33,429 nt of DNA from Algicola sp. (GCA_018222875.1 JAAEZL010000017.1:6050-39478); one strand, 5' to 3'. Shown: positions 1 through 9,985, counted from the stretch's first letter. Numbers and translations are program-made. Notes: generated by a model not told the origin, from the sequence alone.

Positions 1-408
1 AGATGGATGTTTGTACATGTCCAAGTCCATCGCAGGTACAAAATACACTGGACATTTAGCTGAAAGATAGGTTGCTAACAACAAGTTATCGCAAGTACCA
101 TGTGCCATTTTCGACAAGGTATTAGCTGTTGCAGGAGCAATTACGAATAAATCAGCCCAAAGTCCGAGCTCTACGTGATTATTCCACATGGCATTATCAT
201 CTTCGTCATTTGTAAACGAAGAATGCACAGGATTTTTAGATAAAGTAGAAAGTGTTAAAGGTGTAATGAAGTCTTTAGAAGCAGGTGTCATAACGACCTT
301 TACGTTAGCACCTGCTTTTATAAATAACCTGACCAGGCCAGCTGTTTTATAAGCAGCAATACCAGCAGTAATGCCTAATAGTATGTTTTTGCCGCTTAAA
401 ATAGACAT
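1..408 (-). CDS. coaBC: CoaBC N-terminal part: phosphopantothenoylcysteine decarboxylase / phosphopantothenate-cysteine ligase (cut by window edge)
   Basis: Bifunctional enzyme of coenzyme A synthesis that couples cysteine to phosphopantothenate and then decarboxylates it using FMN. Only the first 136 residues of the decarboxylase (CoaC) half are present; the gene runs off the left edge. Visible family features are the flavoprotein N-terminus GKNILLGITAGIAAYK, the catalytic-His region NNHVELGLWAD, the segment APATANTLSKMAHG, and the substrate-clamp PAMDLDMY near the edge. The start is the ATG at 408-406, five bases after the rpoZ stop. It is the third gene of the bamD-rpoZ-coaBC series, an order I know from flavobacteria. 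The ligase half cannot be checked here. Confidence 0.95.
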   Translation of the reverse strand, partial: MSILSGKNILLGITAGIAAYKTAGLVRLFIKAGANVKVVMTPASKDFITPLTLSTLSKNPVHSSFTNDEDDNAMWNNHVELGLWADLFVIAPATANTLSKMAHGTCDNLLLATYLSAKCPVYFVPAMDLDMYKHPS

Positions 409-413
409 GCTGA

Positions 414-746
414 TTATTCCTGGACGTCGTCGTCAGTATTTCTGTAGTAGATTTTATCATCTAACCATTCTTGTACTGCTAACGCGTGTGGTTTTGGTAA
501 TTTTTCGTAGAATTTTGATACTTCAATCTGCTCTTTGTTTTCAAAGATTTCTTCAAGACTGTCATTGTAAGTAGCAAATTCTTCTAACTTATCTACTAAT
601 TCTCTTCTAATATCAGTGTTGATTTGTTCTGCTCTTTTAGAGATTACAGAAATCGCTTCATAGATATTATCTGTAGGTTCGTCAATAACGTTTCTATCAT
701 ACGTTAATGTTGTTACAGGAGCATTGGTTTTCTTTAAATCTGTCAT
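414..746 (-). CDS. rpoZ: RNA polymerase omega subunit (Bacteroidota type)
   Basis: A 110-residue protein that fits the divergent omega (Rpb6-like) subunit of Bacteroidota, which helps assemble RNA polymerase on beta-prime. The recognisable core is NIYEAISVISKRAEQIN at about residues 27-43, followed by a helix-rich acidic region. The C-terminal part (LPKPHALAVQEWLDDKIYYR) is typical of the flavobacterial version. It lies 12 bases after bamD and 5 before coaBC on the same strand, so the three are probably co-transcribed. The identification rests on the core motif and on gene order. The protein is longer than the classical E. coli omega. Confidence 0.85.
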   Translation of the reverse strand: MTDLKKTNAPVTTLTYDRNVIDEPTDNIYEAISVISKRAEQINTDIRRELVDKLEEFATYNDSLEEIFENKEQIEVSKFYEKLPKPHALAVQEWLDDKIYYRNTDDDVQE

Positions 747-758
747 AATGGTATATGA

Positions 759-1574
759 TTAACTTTGGGTATTGAATTGTTCTAATTGGGTTTCTAATTC
801 CTCATTCATCTTAGTCACTTCCTCAGTACGTTCTGAATTAGGATAATATTTTTTAAAGGTGTTGTAATACCCTTTTGCGATATTTAATCGTTCTTCTTTT
901 TTTCTTCGCACACTGTTAATTGCAAGTCTGTAAGCTGAATCTAAACGGTAAAACATAGCCTCTTCTCTAAAGCTGGTTCCTGGATAATCGACTAAAAAAT
1001 TATCAAATGCTTTGATAGCTGCTTCGTAATCTGAAGATTCAAAATAAGCAATTTTATTGTACTGCTTTGCTATTTCGAATGCCTTTCGCTCTAATTTAAA
1101 ATCCAGTTCTTTAATAAGTTTGTTGGCTTCAGCCAAAAATTGAGAATTTGGATATTTGTTAATAAACAACTGTAATTTTTCGAGAGCTTCAACTGTTTCC
1201 TTTTGTTCTTTTGAATACACAGGAGACAATTCATAATAGCTTTTAGCTGATAAAAATGAAGCTTCTTCAGCTTTTTCACTTTTAGGGTAACTATTTTCAA
1301 ATCGCTCAAAATGATAGCCAGCTATGTAATAATCTTTTAATTGATATGAAGACATAGCACTCATAAACATCAACCGTTCCGCTTGAGGCTTTCCTCTGTA
1401 CTTCGGGATTACCTGTCCGAAAAGCTTGTTGGCTTTAGAATACTTACCTTCTTCAAATAGTTGTGTTGCCATATCTAATTTCGTTTTAACGTCTTCAGAT
1501 TTTAAGGCTTTTTGGTACTCACTACAAGATGATACTGTGATAACTAATAAAAGGATGTAAAGAATTTTCTTCAT
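759..1574 (-). CDS. bamD: Outer membrane assembly lipoprotein BamD
   Basis: A 271-residue lipoprotein of the BAM complex, which folds beta-barrel proteins into the outer membrane. The N-terminus is a short lipoprotein signal peptide ending VSSC, giving Cys17 as the lipidated residue. Tetratricopeptide-like helical pairs follow; examples are QLFEEGKYSKANKLFGQVI near residue 39 and AAIKAFDNFLVDYPGTSFRE near residue 185. The length matches BamD. A TAnnTTTG promoter-like element lies about 20 bases upstream, so the gene is likely first of the bamD-rpoZ-coaBC unit. Confidence 0.92.
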   Translation of the reverse strand: MKKILYILLLVITVSSCSEYQKALKSEDVKTKLDMATQLFEEGKYSKANKLFGQVIPKYRGKPQAERLMFMSAMSSYQLKDYYIAGYHFERFENSYPKSEKAEEASFLSAKSYYELSPVYSKEQKETVEALEKLQLFINKYPNSQFLAEANKLIKELDFKLERKAFEIAKQYNKIAYFESSDYEAAIKAFDNFLVDYPGTSFREEAMFYRLDSAYRLAINSVRRKKEERLNIAKGYYNTFKKYYPNSERTEEVTKMNEELETQLEQFNTQS

Positions 1575-1591
1575 AAATAAAAAACAGGTTG

Positions 1592-1626
1592 CAAAAGTAC
1601 GTATTTATAACGTATTATAAAAACAA
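1592..1626 (-). promoter_or_regulatory. Putative Bacteroidota promoter of bamD-rpoZ-coaBC
   Basis: On the minus strand, TACTTTTG (complement of 1592-1599) matches the flavobacterial -7 consensus TAnnTTTG exactly. A TTG (complement of 1624-1626) sits 24 bases upstream, close to the usual -33 spacing of about 17-23. The element is 17 bases from the bamD ATG, implying a short leader. Confidence 0.55.
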
Positions 1627-1697
1627 TTATTTAGTGCTAAAATAAACGTTGAAAACAGAGCTTAAGTATGTTTAAGTATAATTTAACTTTTTAGGAA

Positions 1698-2576
1698 TCA
1701 ATGAAGTACTTCGAGCGCTTCTTTTATGGCTGTTTTGAGATTATCTGATGCCTGTACTAATGGCAATCTCACGTTTGGTTTTGCAAGATTGAGCTGTTCT
1801 AAGACAGCTTTTATACCTGCAGGATTATTTTCAGAAAAAATCAAGCTCGTAATATCCATTAATTGAAAGTGAATCTCAAAGGCTTCTTTTGCGTTTCCTT
1901 CTAATCCCAAACGGATCATTTTAGAAAATTGCTTCGGCAAAGCTTGTCCGATTACTGAAATCACACCTGCTCCACCAGCTAGAACAACACCCAGAACTAA
2001 ATCGTCGTCTCCTGAAATTATAGAGAAATCGTCTGGCTTATCTCTTAATAATTTTAAATACTGGTGTACATTATTTCCAGCTTCTTTAACTGCGATGATA
2101 TTACTAAAATCATTTGCCAGTCGTAAAGTTGTTTCTGGTGTTACATTTGAAGACGTTCTGCCAGGAACATTATATAAAATGATGTCGATTGGACACGCGG
2201 CAGAAATGGCTTTAAAATGCTGATAGATGCCTTCCTGAGTTGGCTTGCTGTAATATGGCGAAACCGATAAAATGGCATCAATAGCAGACAAATCGGTCGT
2301 TTTAATTTCTTGAATAACCTCAGCTGTATTGTTGCCTCCAATTCCTAAAACCAAAGGAACTCTGTTATTATTTGCCTTAACTATGGTATCAATAATGTCT
2401 TTTTTTTCACTTTTGGTGATGGTAACACTTTCTCCTGTAGTGCCAGATATAACGATGTAATCTGTACCATTTTCAATATTAAAATTAACCAGATTAGCTA
2501 ATGCAGAATGATCTACAGATAAATCATCATTGAAAGGTGTAATTATAGCGATTCCTGTGCCTTGAAATTTTGTCAT
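1698..2576 (-). CDS. dapA: 4-hydroxy-tetrahydrodipicolinate synthase
   Basis: Condenses pyruvate with aspartate semialdehyde, the first committed step of the diaminopimelate/lysine route and so of peptidoglycan precursor supply. The 292-residue length is standard for the family. Visible motifs are the substrate loop GTTGES (about 45-50), the catalytic Tyr135 in LYNVPGR, and the Schiff-base Lys164 in NIIAVKEAG. The ATG directly abuts the stop codon of the upstream DUF6913-like gene, so the two are likely translated from one mRNA. A gap of about 120 bases separates it from bamD, which has its own promoter-like element. Confidence 0.97.
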   Translation of the reverse strand: MTKFQGTGIAIITPFNDDLSVDHSALANLVNFNIENGTDYIVISGTTGESVTITKSEKKDIIDTIVKANNNRVPLVLGIGGNNTAEVIQEIKTTDLSAIDAILSVSPYYSKPTQEGIYQHFKAISAACPIDIILYNVPGRTSSNVTPETTLRLANDFSNIIAVKEAGNNVHQYLKLLRDKPDDFSIISGDDDLVLGVVLAGGAGVISVIGQALPKQFSKMIRLGLEGNAKEAFEIHFQLMDITSLIFSENNPAGIKAVLEQLNLAKPNVRLPLVQASDNLKTAIKEALEVLH

Positions 2577-3095
2577 TTATATTTTATTTAAAACGTGTAA
2601 ATATTTAGTCAGTTCACTCATAAAGAGTGTAAATTGTTTTGTATGAACATCTATCATCAAGTCGTATATGCGTTTGTCTTCTTTAATTAAACCGACTTTA
2701 AAGTTGGCTTTTGAAGCTGCCGTTATTAGCTTCAACTCCAAACTTTCTTTTGTATAATAGCTTATCAAAACATCAAATTTTGTGTCAATAAACGATTGTA
2801 AATCGATGTTGTTTATTTTGCCTTTCCAACCAAAGTCTTTCGGATTAAAATACGTATCCCAAAGCGGATTTGCATCTTTAGCATCTTCAACGAATGCAAT
2901 TATTTTTGTCTTTGCAGGCAAAATACCAAGCTTTTTAAAAAAAGTTCTAAAGGCTTCAAAATCTGAAAATTCATTCATATTCAAAATAACACCAACCGAA
3001 TTCATCTTCGTATTACTAACAGCAACCTGACGTGCATTTAGCAATTTGTTAATATATTTTTGATTAGAATTTGCCTTAAATGCCTTTAAAATCAT
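2577..3095 (-). CDS. DUF6913-like protein of unknown function
   Basis: A 172-residue soluble protein with no signal peptide or membrane segment. The sequence alternates basic helices and beta-strand-like stretches (SVGVILNMNEF, KTKIIAFVEDAKD, FDVLISYYT). It matches my memory of a small flavobacterial family placed just before dapA (DUF6913), but no catalytic motif is evident. It is directly upstream of dapA with no spacer, and a TAnnTTTG element lies 18 bases before its start, so it probably leads a two-gene unit. No function can be assigned. Confidence 0.75.
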   Translation of the reverse strand: MILKAFKANSNQKYINKLLNARQVAVSNTKMNSVGVILNMNEFSDFEAFRTFFKKLGILPAKTKIIAFVEDAKDANPLWDTYFNPKDFGWKGKINNIDLQSFIDTKFDVLISYYTKESLELKLITAASKANFKVGLIKEDKRIYDLMIDVHTKQFTLFMSELTKYLHVLNKI

Positions 3096-3113
3096 TTATC
3101 TTTATGCTTTGTA

Positions 3114-3121
3114 CAAATGTA
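3114..3121 (-). promoter_or_regulatory. Candidate -7 element upstream of the DUF6913-like gene and dapA
   Basis: The minus strand reads TACATTTG, an exact TAnnTTTG match, 18 bases upstream of the start codon. I did not find a clear TTG at the expected -33 distance, so this is a half-supported promoter. Confidence 0.4.
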
Positions 3122-3167
3122 GTAAAAAAGTAGCTGCATGTTTTGTTAACGATTGCATAAATCACCT

Positions 3168-3923
3168 ATGAAAAACATCTTTTTTTTAACATGCTTATCC
3201 TTAATTCTATTTACGTCGTGCCAATCTAAACACCTTTATAAAATTGAAGGTCGGCAAATAGCTATAACAGATAGTCTTAAGACCAAACAGTCTATAGAAA
3301 ACTTTATAAAACCTTACAGAATTCAGATAAACAAAAGTCTTGATAGTGTAATTTCTTATGCAAAAGACACCTACTCTAAAACTGATGGTGAATTTAATAC
3401 TGCGATTGGTAATATGATGGCAGATGCGGTTTACGAAGAATCTAATCCTGTGTTCAAATCGAGAACAGGACAGGATATCGATTTTGTCTTGCTCAATCAT
3501 GGAGGCATACGAGCCATTGTTTCTAAAGGTGATATTACTACCAGAACTGCTTATAATGTGATGCCTTTTGAAAATTCGGTAGTGGTTGTAAAAATGAAAG
3601 GTAACAAAGTGAATGAACTGGTAGCGTATCTGGTTAGAGAACAACGAGCACATCCAGTTCACGGATTGCAAATTGTTTTAGATGAAGCGCTTCAGCTAAA
3701 ATCTGCCACAATTAACGGCAAGCCTATTGATGCTAATAAAACCTATTACGTTGCGACAAATGATTATTTATATAATGGAGGTGATCGAATGACGTTTTTT
3801 AAACCCAACGATAGTCTTTACGTTCTCAATTATAAAATTAGAAATGTACTTATCGATTATTTTACAAAAAAAGATACCATTGCTCCTGTCATCGACGATC
3901 GATTTTATCAGATAAAACAATAA
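3168..3923 (+). CDS. Lipoprotein with 5'-nucleotidase C-terminal domain
   Basis: The protein (251 residues from the ATG at 3168) is the substrate-binding C-terminal half of a UshA-type 5'-nucleotidase encoded on its own. A lipoprotein signal peptide ends FTSC at Cys18. The domain shows LLNHGGIRAIVSKGDIT (about 115-131) and a YNGGDRM segment near residue 203, both typical nucleotide-recognition regions. An in-frame TTG at 3153 would add five residues before the signal peptide; the ATG gives a normal lipoprotein start and is preferred. The metallophosphatase half begins four bases downstream. Together they probably dephosphorylate nucleotides outside the cytoplasm. Confidence 0.88.
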   Translation: MKNIFFLTCLSLILFTSCQSKHLYKIEGRQIAITDSLKTKQSIENFIKPYRIQINKSLDSVISYAKDTYSKTDGEFNTAIGNMMADAVYEESNPVFKSRTGQDIDFVLLNHGGIRAIVSKGDITTRTAYNVMPFENSVVVVKMKGNKVNELVAYLVREQRAHPVHGLQIVLDEALQLKSATINGKPIDANKTYYVATNDYLYNGGDRMTFFKPNDSLYVLNYKIRNVLIDYFTKKDTIAPVIDDRFYQIKQ

Positions 3924-3927
3924 CTTT

Positions 3928-4839
3928 ATGAAACGAAGAGACTTTATTCAACAAACAGCTGCAGCTTCAGCTTTAATCGGACTTGGAGGTATTGGGTTAT
4001 CATCATTTAAATCGTCACAAACAAAGATTACCATTCTACATACTAACGATGTGCATAGTCATATTGATCCATTTGGTCCTGAAGATGGTCGTAATCCAAA
4101 TAAAGGAGGCGTGGCAAGACGTGCCAGTTTAATCGAATCTATCAGAAAAGAAAATCCAAACACGCTGTTGTTAGATGCTGGAGATATTTTTCAAGGTACG
4201 CCGTATTTCAATTATTATGGTGGAGAAATAGAGTTTAAATTAATGAGTATGCTCAACTATGATGTGGCTACGATTGGAAATCATGATTTTGATAATGGAA
4301 TTGACGGACTTTATGCCCAATTACCGCATGCAGATTTTGACTTTGTTTCGGCCAACTATGATTTTTCAAATACCATTATGGATGCTCATGTAAAACCTTA
4401 TAAAATTATAAGTAAAGAAGGTATTAAAATTGGAATTTTTGGATTAGGTGTTGAGCTTCAAGGTTTAGTTGACAAGAACTTATATAAAGAAACCGTCTAT
4501 AATGATCCTACGGAATCTGCTCAGGAAATGAGTCGTATTTTGAAAGAAGATGAACAGTGCGATTTAATCATTTGTTTATCGCATTTAGGTTATAGCTATT
4601 CCCATTTACCAGATAAAATAAGTGATTTGAAACTTGCTGAAGCTACTAAGGATATAGACTTAATAATTGGTGGACATACGCATACCTTCTTAGACAAACC
4701 TACTATTGTGAAAAACTCTGAAGGAAAAAATACATTGGTAAATCAGGTAGGTTGCTACGGAATCAATTTAGGTAGAATTGATTTTTATTTTGATTCGCAT
4801 AAGAATAAATCAGCAAACGGAACGTCTATTGTTGTATAA
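3928..4839 (+). CDS. Tat-exported metallophosphatase (5'-nucleotidase N-terminal domain)
   Basis: A 303-residue calcineurin-like metallophosphatase carrying the di-metal centre of the 5'-nucleotidase family. Metal ligands are visible as LHTNDVHSH (Asp41, His43), DAGDIFQG, GNHDFDNG, LSHLGY and GGHTHTF in canonical order. The N-terminus KRRDFIQQTAAASALIGLGG is a twin-arginine signal, so it is exported folded. The protein stops after the catalytic domain; the matching C-terminal domain is the separate lipoprotein gene just upstream. Substrate is probably a nucleotide or similar phosphomonoester, but this is not fixed by the sequence. Confidence 0.92.
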   Translation: MKRRDFIQQTAAASALIGLGGIGLSSFKSSQTKITILHTNDVHSHIDPFGPEDGRNPNKGGVARRASLIESIRKENPNTLLLDAGDIFQGTPYFNYYGGEIEFKLMSMLNYDVATIGNHDFDNGIDGLYAQLPHADFDFVSANYDFSNTIMDAHVKPYKIISKEGIKIGIFGLGVELQGLVDKNLYKETVYNDPTESAQEMSRILKEDEQCDLIICLSHLGYSYSHLPDKISDLKLAEATKDIDLIIGGHTHTFLDKPTIVKNSEGKNTLVNQVGCYGINLGRIDFYFDSHKNKSANGTSIVV

Positions 4840-4843
4840 CCGT

Positions 4844-5632
4844 TTAAGCCTTACGAACCTCTTCTACTTTAATGTCTCTTAAATACTGAGACGTCTTTAT
4901 AAAATAGTCGCTTAAATTCATTTTCTTCTCATTATTAACCATCTTGTGATGATCATATACGTACTTATAAAGTAAGAATAAACCACTTATATGAAGTGCT
5001 TGTTCAAAGACTTCAAACAACCAGTAATAGATGTACAAGGTGTTTATATAATTCAAAACATCAGAAAAAACCAGGCAAAACACCATTAATAAAAATGTAA
5101 TGGATTGTCCCGTTTCTTTACTTAAATATACAGCAAATGAAAAATACATCAATGCTATTAAGCTAATGCCATGAAACACATAAAGCGCCAGATTAACCTC
5201 ATCGACAAAGTTTTCTTTAGCAACTTCATACAGTACGTATAAAAAATAGGAATTTAATAAAAGTACAAGAATCAAATACACAGATACCAATCCGTTAAAT
5301 TTAATTTTTTTGACCTTTCCAAGTAACACAAAAATCAGAAGTAAATAAGCTCCAATATACATGCTTTTAGAAAGCTTTAACATGACTTCTCCAAAACTAA
5401 ATACAGCAAAAGCATCACCAATAAAAAATAAAAGAAAAGTCGTTAAAAACACATTTGCCATTTTGTTTAACTGACAAAAATAAAAGGTCATTAGAATTGT
5501 AACTGTTATGAGTTTAACGGTTTTAGAAACCATGATAGAATCAAAATAAGTTGCAACAGCAGAACACAATACAATGACTGTAAGAATGATAACCAATATC
5601 AAATTTGGTGTAAATTTGCGGACTTTTTTCAT
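4844..5632 (-). CDS. Eight-TM integral membrane protein, unknown function (paralogue of 6164-6907)
   Basis: A 262-residue protein with about eight hydrophobic helices spread over the whole length and a basic, cytoplasmic-looking C-terminal tail after residue 225. I do not recognise a characterised family. The order of hydrophobic segments and a shared motif in TM7 (CLVFSDVLNYINTLYIYY here, CIMFSEVIQLAYFYIADF in the other) make it a paralogue of the gene at 6164-6907. A remote link to YhhN/TMEM86-like lysoplasmalogenases is conceivable from topology but is not demonstrated. The gene converges on the metallophosphatase with only four bases between the stops. Confidence 0.75.
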   Translation of the reverse strand: MKKVRKFTPNLILVIILTVIVLCSAVATYFDSIMVSKTVKLITVTILMTFYFCQLNKMANVFLTTFLLFFIGDAFAVFSFGEVMLKLSKSMYIGAYLLLIFVLLGKVKKIKFNGLVSVYLILVLLLNSYFLYVLYEVAKENFVDEVNLALYVFHGISLIALMYFSFAVYLSKETGQSITFLLMVFCLVFSDVLNYINTLYIYYWLFEVFEQALHISGLFLLYKYVYDHHKMVNNEKKMNLSDYFIKTSQYLRDIKVEEVRKA

Positions 5633-5655
5633 GATATCTGTAATAAGTAGGTAAG

Positions 5656-5663
5656 CAAATATA
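5656..5663 (-). promoter_or_regulatory. Candidate -7 element of the 4844-5632 gene
   Basis: The minus strand reads TATATTTG, an exact TAnnTTTG match, 23 bases before the start codon. The 14-base plus-strand block around it (GCAAATATATAAAA, 5655-5668) recurs identically upstream of the paralogous gene at 6931-6944. No clear -33 TTG was found. Confidence 0.45.
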
Positions 5664-5783
5664 TAAAAATAATTACACTTAAACGGTTTTTTATTACTTT
5701 TTATCGATTATTTTAATGATTTCATCCGATTATGGCAGTTTTTCAAATGGTCTTCGTCTAAACAAGAAAACCAGCCAAACCTC

Positions 5784-6167
5784 ATGAGAACATATTTCCC
5801 CTTAGTTTTAAGAATTACAGTCGCAATTATTCTGATTCAAACCTTACGTTTTAAATTTACAGCGCATCCAGATAGCGTTTATATTTTTACAAAAGCAGGA
5901 TTAGAACCCTTTGGCAGAATTATCATTGGTATAGCCGAACTTACAGCAGGAATCTTATTACTTATTAGGAAAACAGCTTGGGCAGGAGCATTATTAACAC
6001 TAGCAATCATTAGTGGTGCAATTACAATGCATCTCACACAACTGGGAGTTGTAATAAATGGTGATGGCGGTGTTTTGTTTGGTACAGCTATCGTAACATT
6101 TGTACTCTCTGGAATTATTTTGATGATTTACAGGAAAGATATTCCTGTTGTTGGTAAACGTTTTTAG
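5784..6167 (+). CDS. DoxX-like small membrane protein
   Basis: A 127-residue protein with four hydrophobic helices in the pattern of the DoxX/DoxD-like superfamily. The first helix is followed by LRFKFTAHPDSVYIF, and the second begins EPFGRIIIGIAELTAGILLL, the usual glycine- and glutamate-containing helix. DoxX family roles vary (redox, detoxification, electron transport) and none can be picked here. The gene stands alone on the plus strand between two minus-strand membrane-protein genes. Its TAG overlaps the stop codon of the 6164-6907 gene by four bases. Confidence 0.75.
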   Translation: MRTYFPLVLRITVAIILIQTLRFKFTAHPDSVYIFTKAGLEPFGRIIIGIAELTAGILLLIRKTAWAGALLTLAIISGAITMHLTQLGVVINGDGGVLFGTAIVTFVLSGIILMIYRKDIPVVGKRF

Positions 6168-6907
6168 CTTTCAATATGCACATCCTGGTGCTGCTGATAA
6201 TCAATTATTTTTCTGTGTTTTAAACGAGATTGTAAGTAGAAGAACAAAAACGCAAATACTAAAAACATAGAACACAATACATTCAGCAAATTAAAATCAG
6301 CTATATAAAAGTAAGCCAGCTGAATGACTTCTGAAAACATAATACAAATTGTTCCTATCAATAAATTCATTGACTTTTTATCATCGCGATACATATAGTT
6401 CACGAGAGCAATAGCCATTAGAAACATAACAACTGCATTATAAAGCAACTCCAGATAATATTCATTATTTCCAAGTTCTTTTTTTGTAGTGTCTGAAACA
6501 AAATACACAAAAAAGAATCCAAGAATTACTAACAAACCTATTTGAACTGGAAATTTTAGAAATGCTTTTTTTAAATTCATTTCATAAGTTATTCTTGCTA
6601 TCAGAAACAAATAAGATATAATGTAAAGTAAATTACCAATATAATAGAAATAGTCTATTTCAGGAATTGGATCTATATTCACAACCCAAGTGATATAATT
6701 AAAGATTTCTGCTATGGAAAAGAAAATCAAAAACAATAAGAAAAAAAGATGTTTATCTTTTACCCTGATGACATACAAAAACAGCAACAAAGTAACTGTT
6801 AGAGCTCTTACTCCTGCAGCTTCGATTTCCATTCCTTGAAATTGTAATCCTAGAAAAAATAAACTAAGGGCTAATATTAGTGTCCCTAAAAAATTCCCTA
6901 TATGCAT
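6164..6907 (-). CDS. Eight-TM integral membrane protein, unknown function (paralogue of 4844-5632)
   Basis: A 247-residue protein with about eight hydrophobic helices and a short polar tail (SRLKHRKIIDYQQHQDVHIES). The layout parallels that of the gene at 4844-5632: a first helix pair, a helix with acidic/aromatic residues (FSIAEIFNYITW), and a TM7 with CIMFSEVIQLAYF. No enzymatic motif or known domain was recognised. It lies downstream of ligA on the same strand, but a 98-base gap with its own TAnnTTTG element suggests separate transcription. Confidence 0.75.
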   Translation of the reverse strand: MHIGNFLGTLILALSLFFLGLQFQGMEIEAAGVRALTVTLLLFLYVIRVKDKHLFFLLFLIFFSIAEIFNYITWVVNIDPIPEIDYFYYIGNLLYIISYLFLIARITYEMNLKKAFLKFPVQIGLLVILGFFFVYFVSDTTKKELGNNEYYLELLYNAVVMFLMAIALVNYMYRDDKKSMNLLIGTICIMFSEVIQLAYFYIADFNLLNVLCSMFLVFAFLFFYLQSRLKHRKIIDYQQHQDVHIES

Positions 6908-6931
6908 AAATGTGTTGAATTAATAACAAAG

Positions 6932-6939
6932 CAAATATA
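6932..6939 (-). promoter_or_regulatory. Candidate -7 element of the 6164-6907 gene
   Basis: The minus strand reads TATATTTG (exact TAnnTTTG) 24 bases before the ATG. The surrounding 14 bases are identical to those upstream of the paralogue (5655-5668), and the distance to the start is nearly the same. Confidence 0.45.
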
Positions 6940-7005
6940 TAAAACACGAAGAATTAAACGATTAAAATCTTATTTAATCGATAAAATGCATTTAATTGTA
7001 AGAAC

Positions 7006-9027
<2,022 letters not shown>

Positions 9028-9106
9028 TTAGTTCTCTTTTTAGAGCTTCCAATATACTAAATTGAAGTCCAATTTTATGGTTCTTTTCAGTCTTTTTATC
9101 AGCTTT

Positions 9107-9985
9107 TTATTCAACTGGTTTCACACCTTTAATCATTCGGTCTTTACCAAACAGATCGGTTTTTAATTGTACTGATTTGAAACCATAGTCGTTAAGCAAC
9201 TGAATCATTTCTGTTCCTAAATACTCGTTGATTTCAAAATACAGTGTTCCGCCTTTTTTTAAATTGATTCGTGTAAATTCACAAATGGCTTTATAAAATT
9301 GTAAGGGATTGTCATCATCAACAAACAAGGCTAAATGCGGTTCGTTGTCGAGTACATTAGGTTTTATTTCAGATTTTTCCAGATGTCTAACATAAGGCGG
9401 ATTGGACACGATGATGTCAAAATTATGAGATGCTGAAACAAGTTCAGCATAACGAGGGTTTAAAATATCATCATAGATAAATTGAACGTCAACTTCATTT
9501 AGTTCCGCATTTTGCTTCGCCACTTCTAAAGCACCTATAGAAACATCAAGAGCATGAACTTTTGCTTCCGGAAGATGCTTTGCTAACGAAATTGCAATAC
9601 AGCCTGTTCCTGTACCTATGTCGAGGATTTTTAAAGACTTCTCGACTGTGCTCGAAGTGACATCTTTCACAATTGAGCTAATCAACTCTTCAGTTTCAGG
9701 TCTCGGAATTAAAGTATGTTCATTAACTTTAAATGGCAATCCGTAAAATTCTGTTTCACCTAAAATATATTGGATAGGAATGGTCTTCTTTAAATCTTCT
9801 AAAGCATTTATAAACAATTGCGCCTGCTCACTGGAAATACTGTAGTCAGGATTTAAAACCAGTTGAACTCGTTTTTCACCTAAATAATGCTCCATTAACA
9901 CATTGAAAAATGAATTGACTTCATCTTTACCATAGACATCATCTAATTCTGAGTGAAATTGATTAAGACTACTTTTTAATCTCAT
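9107..9985 (-). CDS. prmC: Peptide chain release factor N5-glutamine methyltransferase
   Basis: Methylates the Gln of the GGQ motif in release factors 1 and 2 with S-adenosylmethionine. The N-terminal helical domain contains IPIQYILGETEFYGLPF and LIPRPETEELI. SAM-binding motif I is ILDIGTGTGCIAI, and the signature IVSNPPYVRHL binds the substrate glutamine. I place the start at the ATG at 9985, which overlaps the stop of the upstream GNAT gene as ATGA; an in-frame ATG at 10012 would add nine unusual residues. Two short palindromic repeats lie in frame inside the gene, encoding TSSTVEK just before motif I and PRYAELVSAS before NPPY, so the protein is slightly enlarged in surface loops. Confidence 0.95.
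   Translation of the reverse strand: MRLKSSLNQFHSELDDVYGKDEVNSFFNVLMEHYLGEKRVQLVLNPDYSISSEQAQLFINALEDLKKTIPIQYILGETEFYGLPFKVNEHTLIPRPETEELISSIVKDVTSSTVEKSLKILDIGTGTGCIAISLAKHLPEAKVHALDVSIGALEVAKQNAELNEVDVQFIYDDILNPRYAELVSASHNFDIIVSNPPYVRHLEKSEIKPNVLDNEPHLALFVDDDNPLQFYKAICEFTRINLKKGGTLYFEINEYLGTEMIQLLNDYGFKSVQLKTDLFGKDRMIKGVKPVE
9430..9450. repeat. Palindromic repeat B inside prmC
   Basis: A perfect 8-base inverted repeat, ATGCTGAA (9430-9437) and TTCAGCAT (9443-9450), around a 5-base loop. It is read in frame by prmC and encodes part of the PRYAELVSAS segment. From memory this resembles a palindrome dispersed through many flavobacterial genomes. Only one copy is in this window, so the repeat status rests on that recollection. 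Confidence 0.6.
9637..9662. repeat. Palindromic repeat A, copy 1, inside prmC
   Basis: A 26-base unit of the same family as the pair at 11991-12063. The shared core on the plus strand is CTCGACTGTGCTCGA (9641-9655). Self-complementary flanks (ACTT at 9637-9640 and AAGT at 9655-9658) allow a hairpin. It lies in frame in prmC and encodes the TSSTVEK segment just before SAM motif I. Confidence 0.75.

Noticed and set aside
1661-1680. Direct repeat of TTAAGTAT upstream of bamD
   Set aside because: Two short AT-rich copies are expected by chance, and no regulator site is known to match.
3207-3671. 154-residue open frame on the minus strand
   Set aside because: It lies entirely inside the well-supported 5'-nucleotidase C-terminal gene and its translation has no domain-like pattern.
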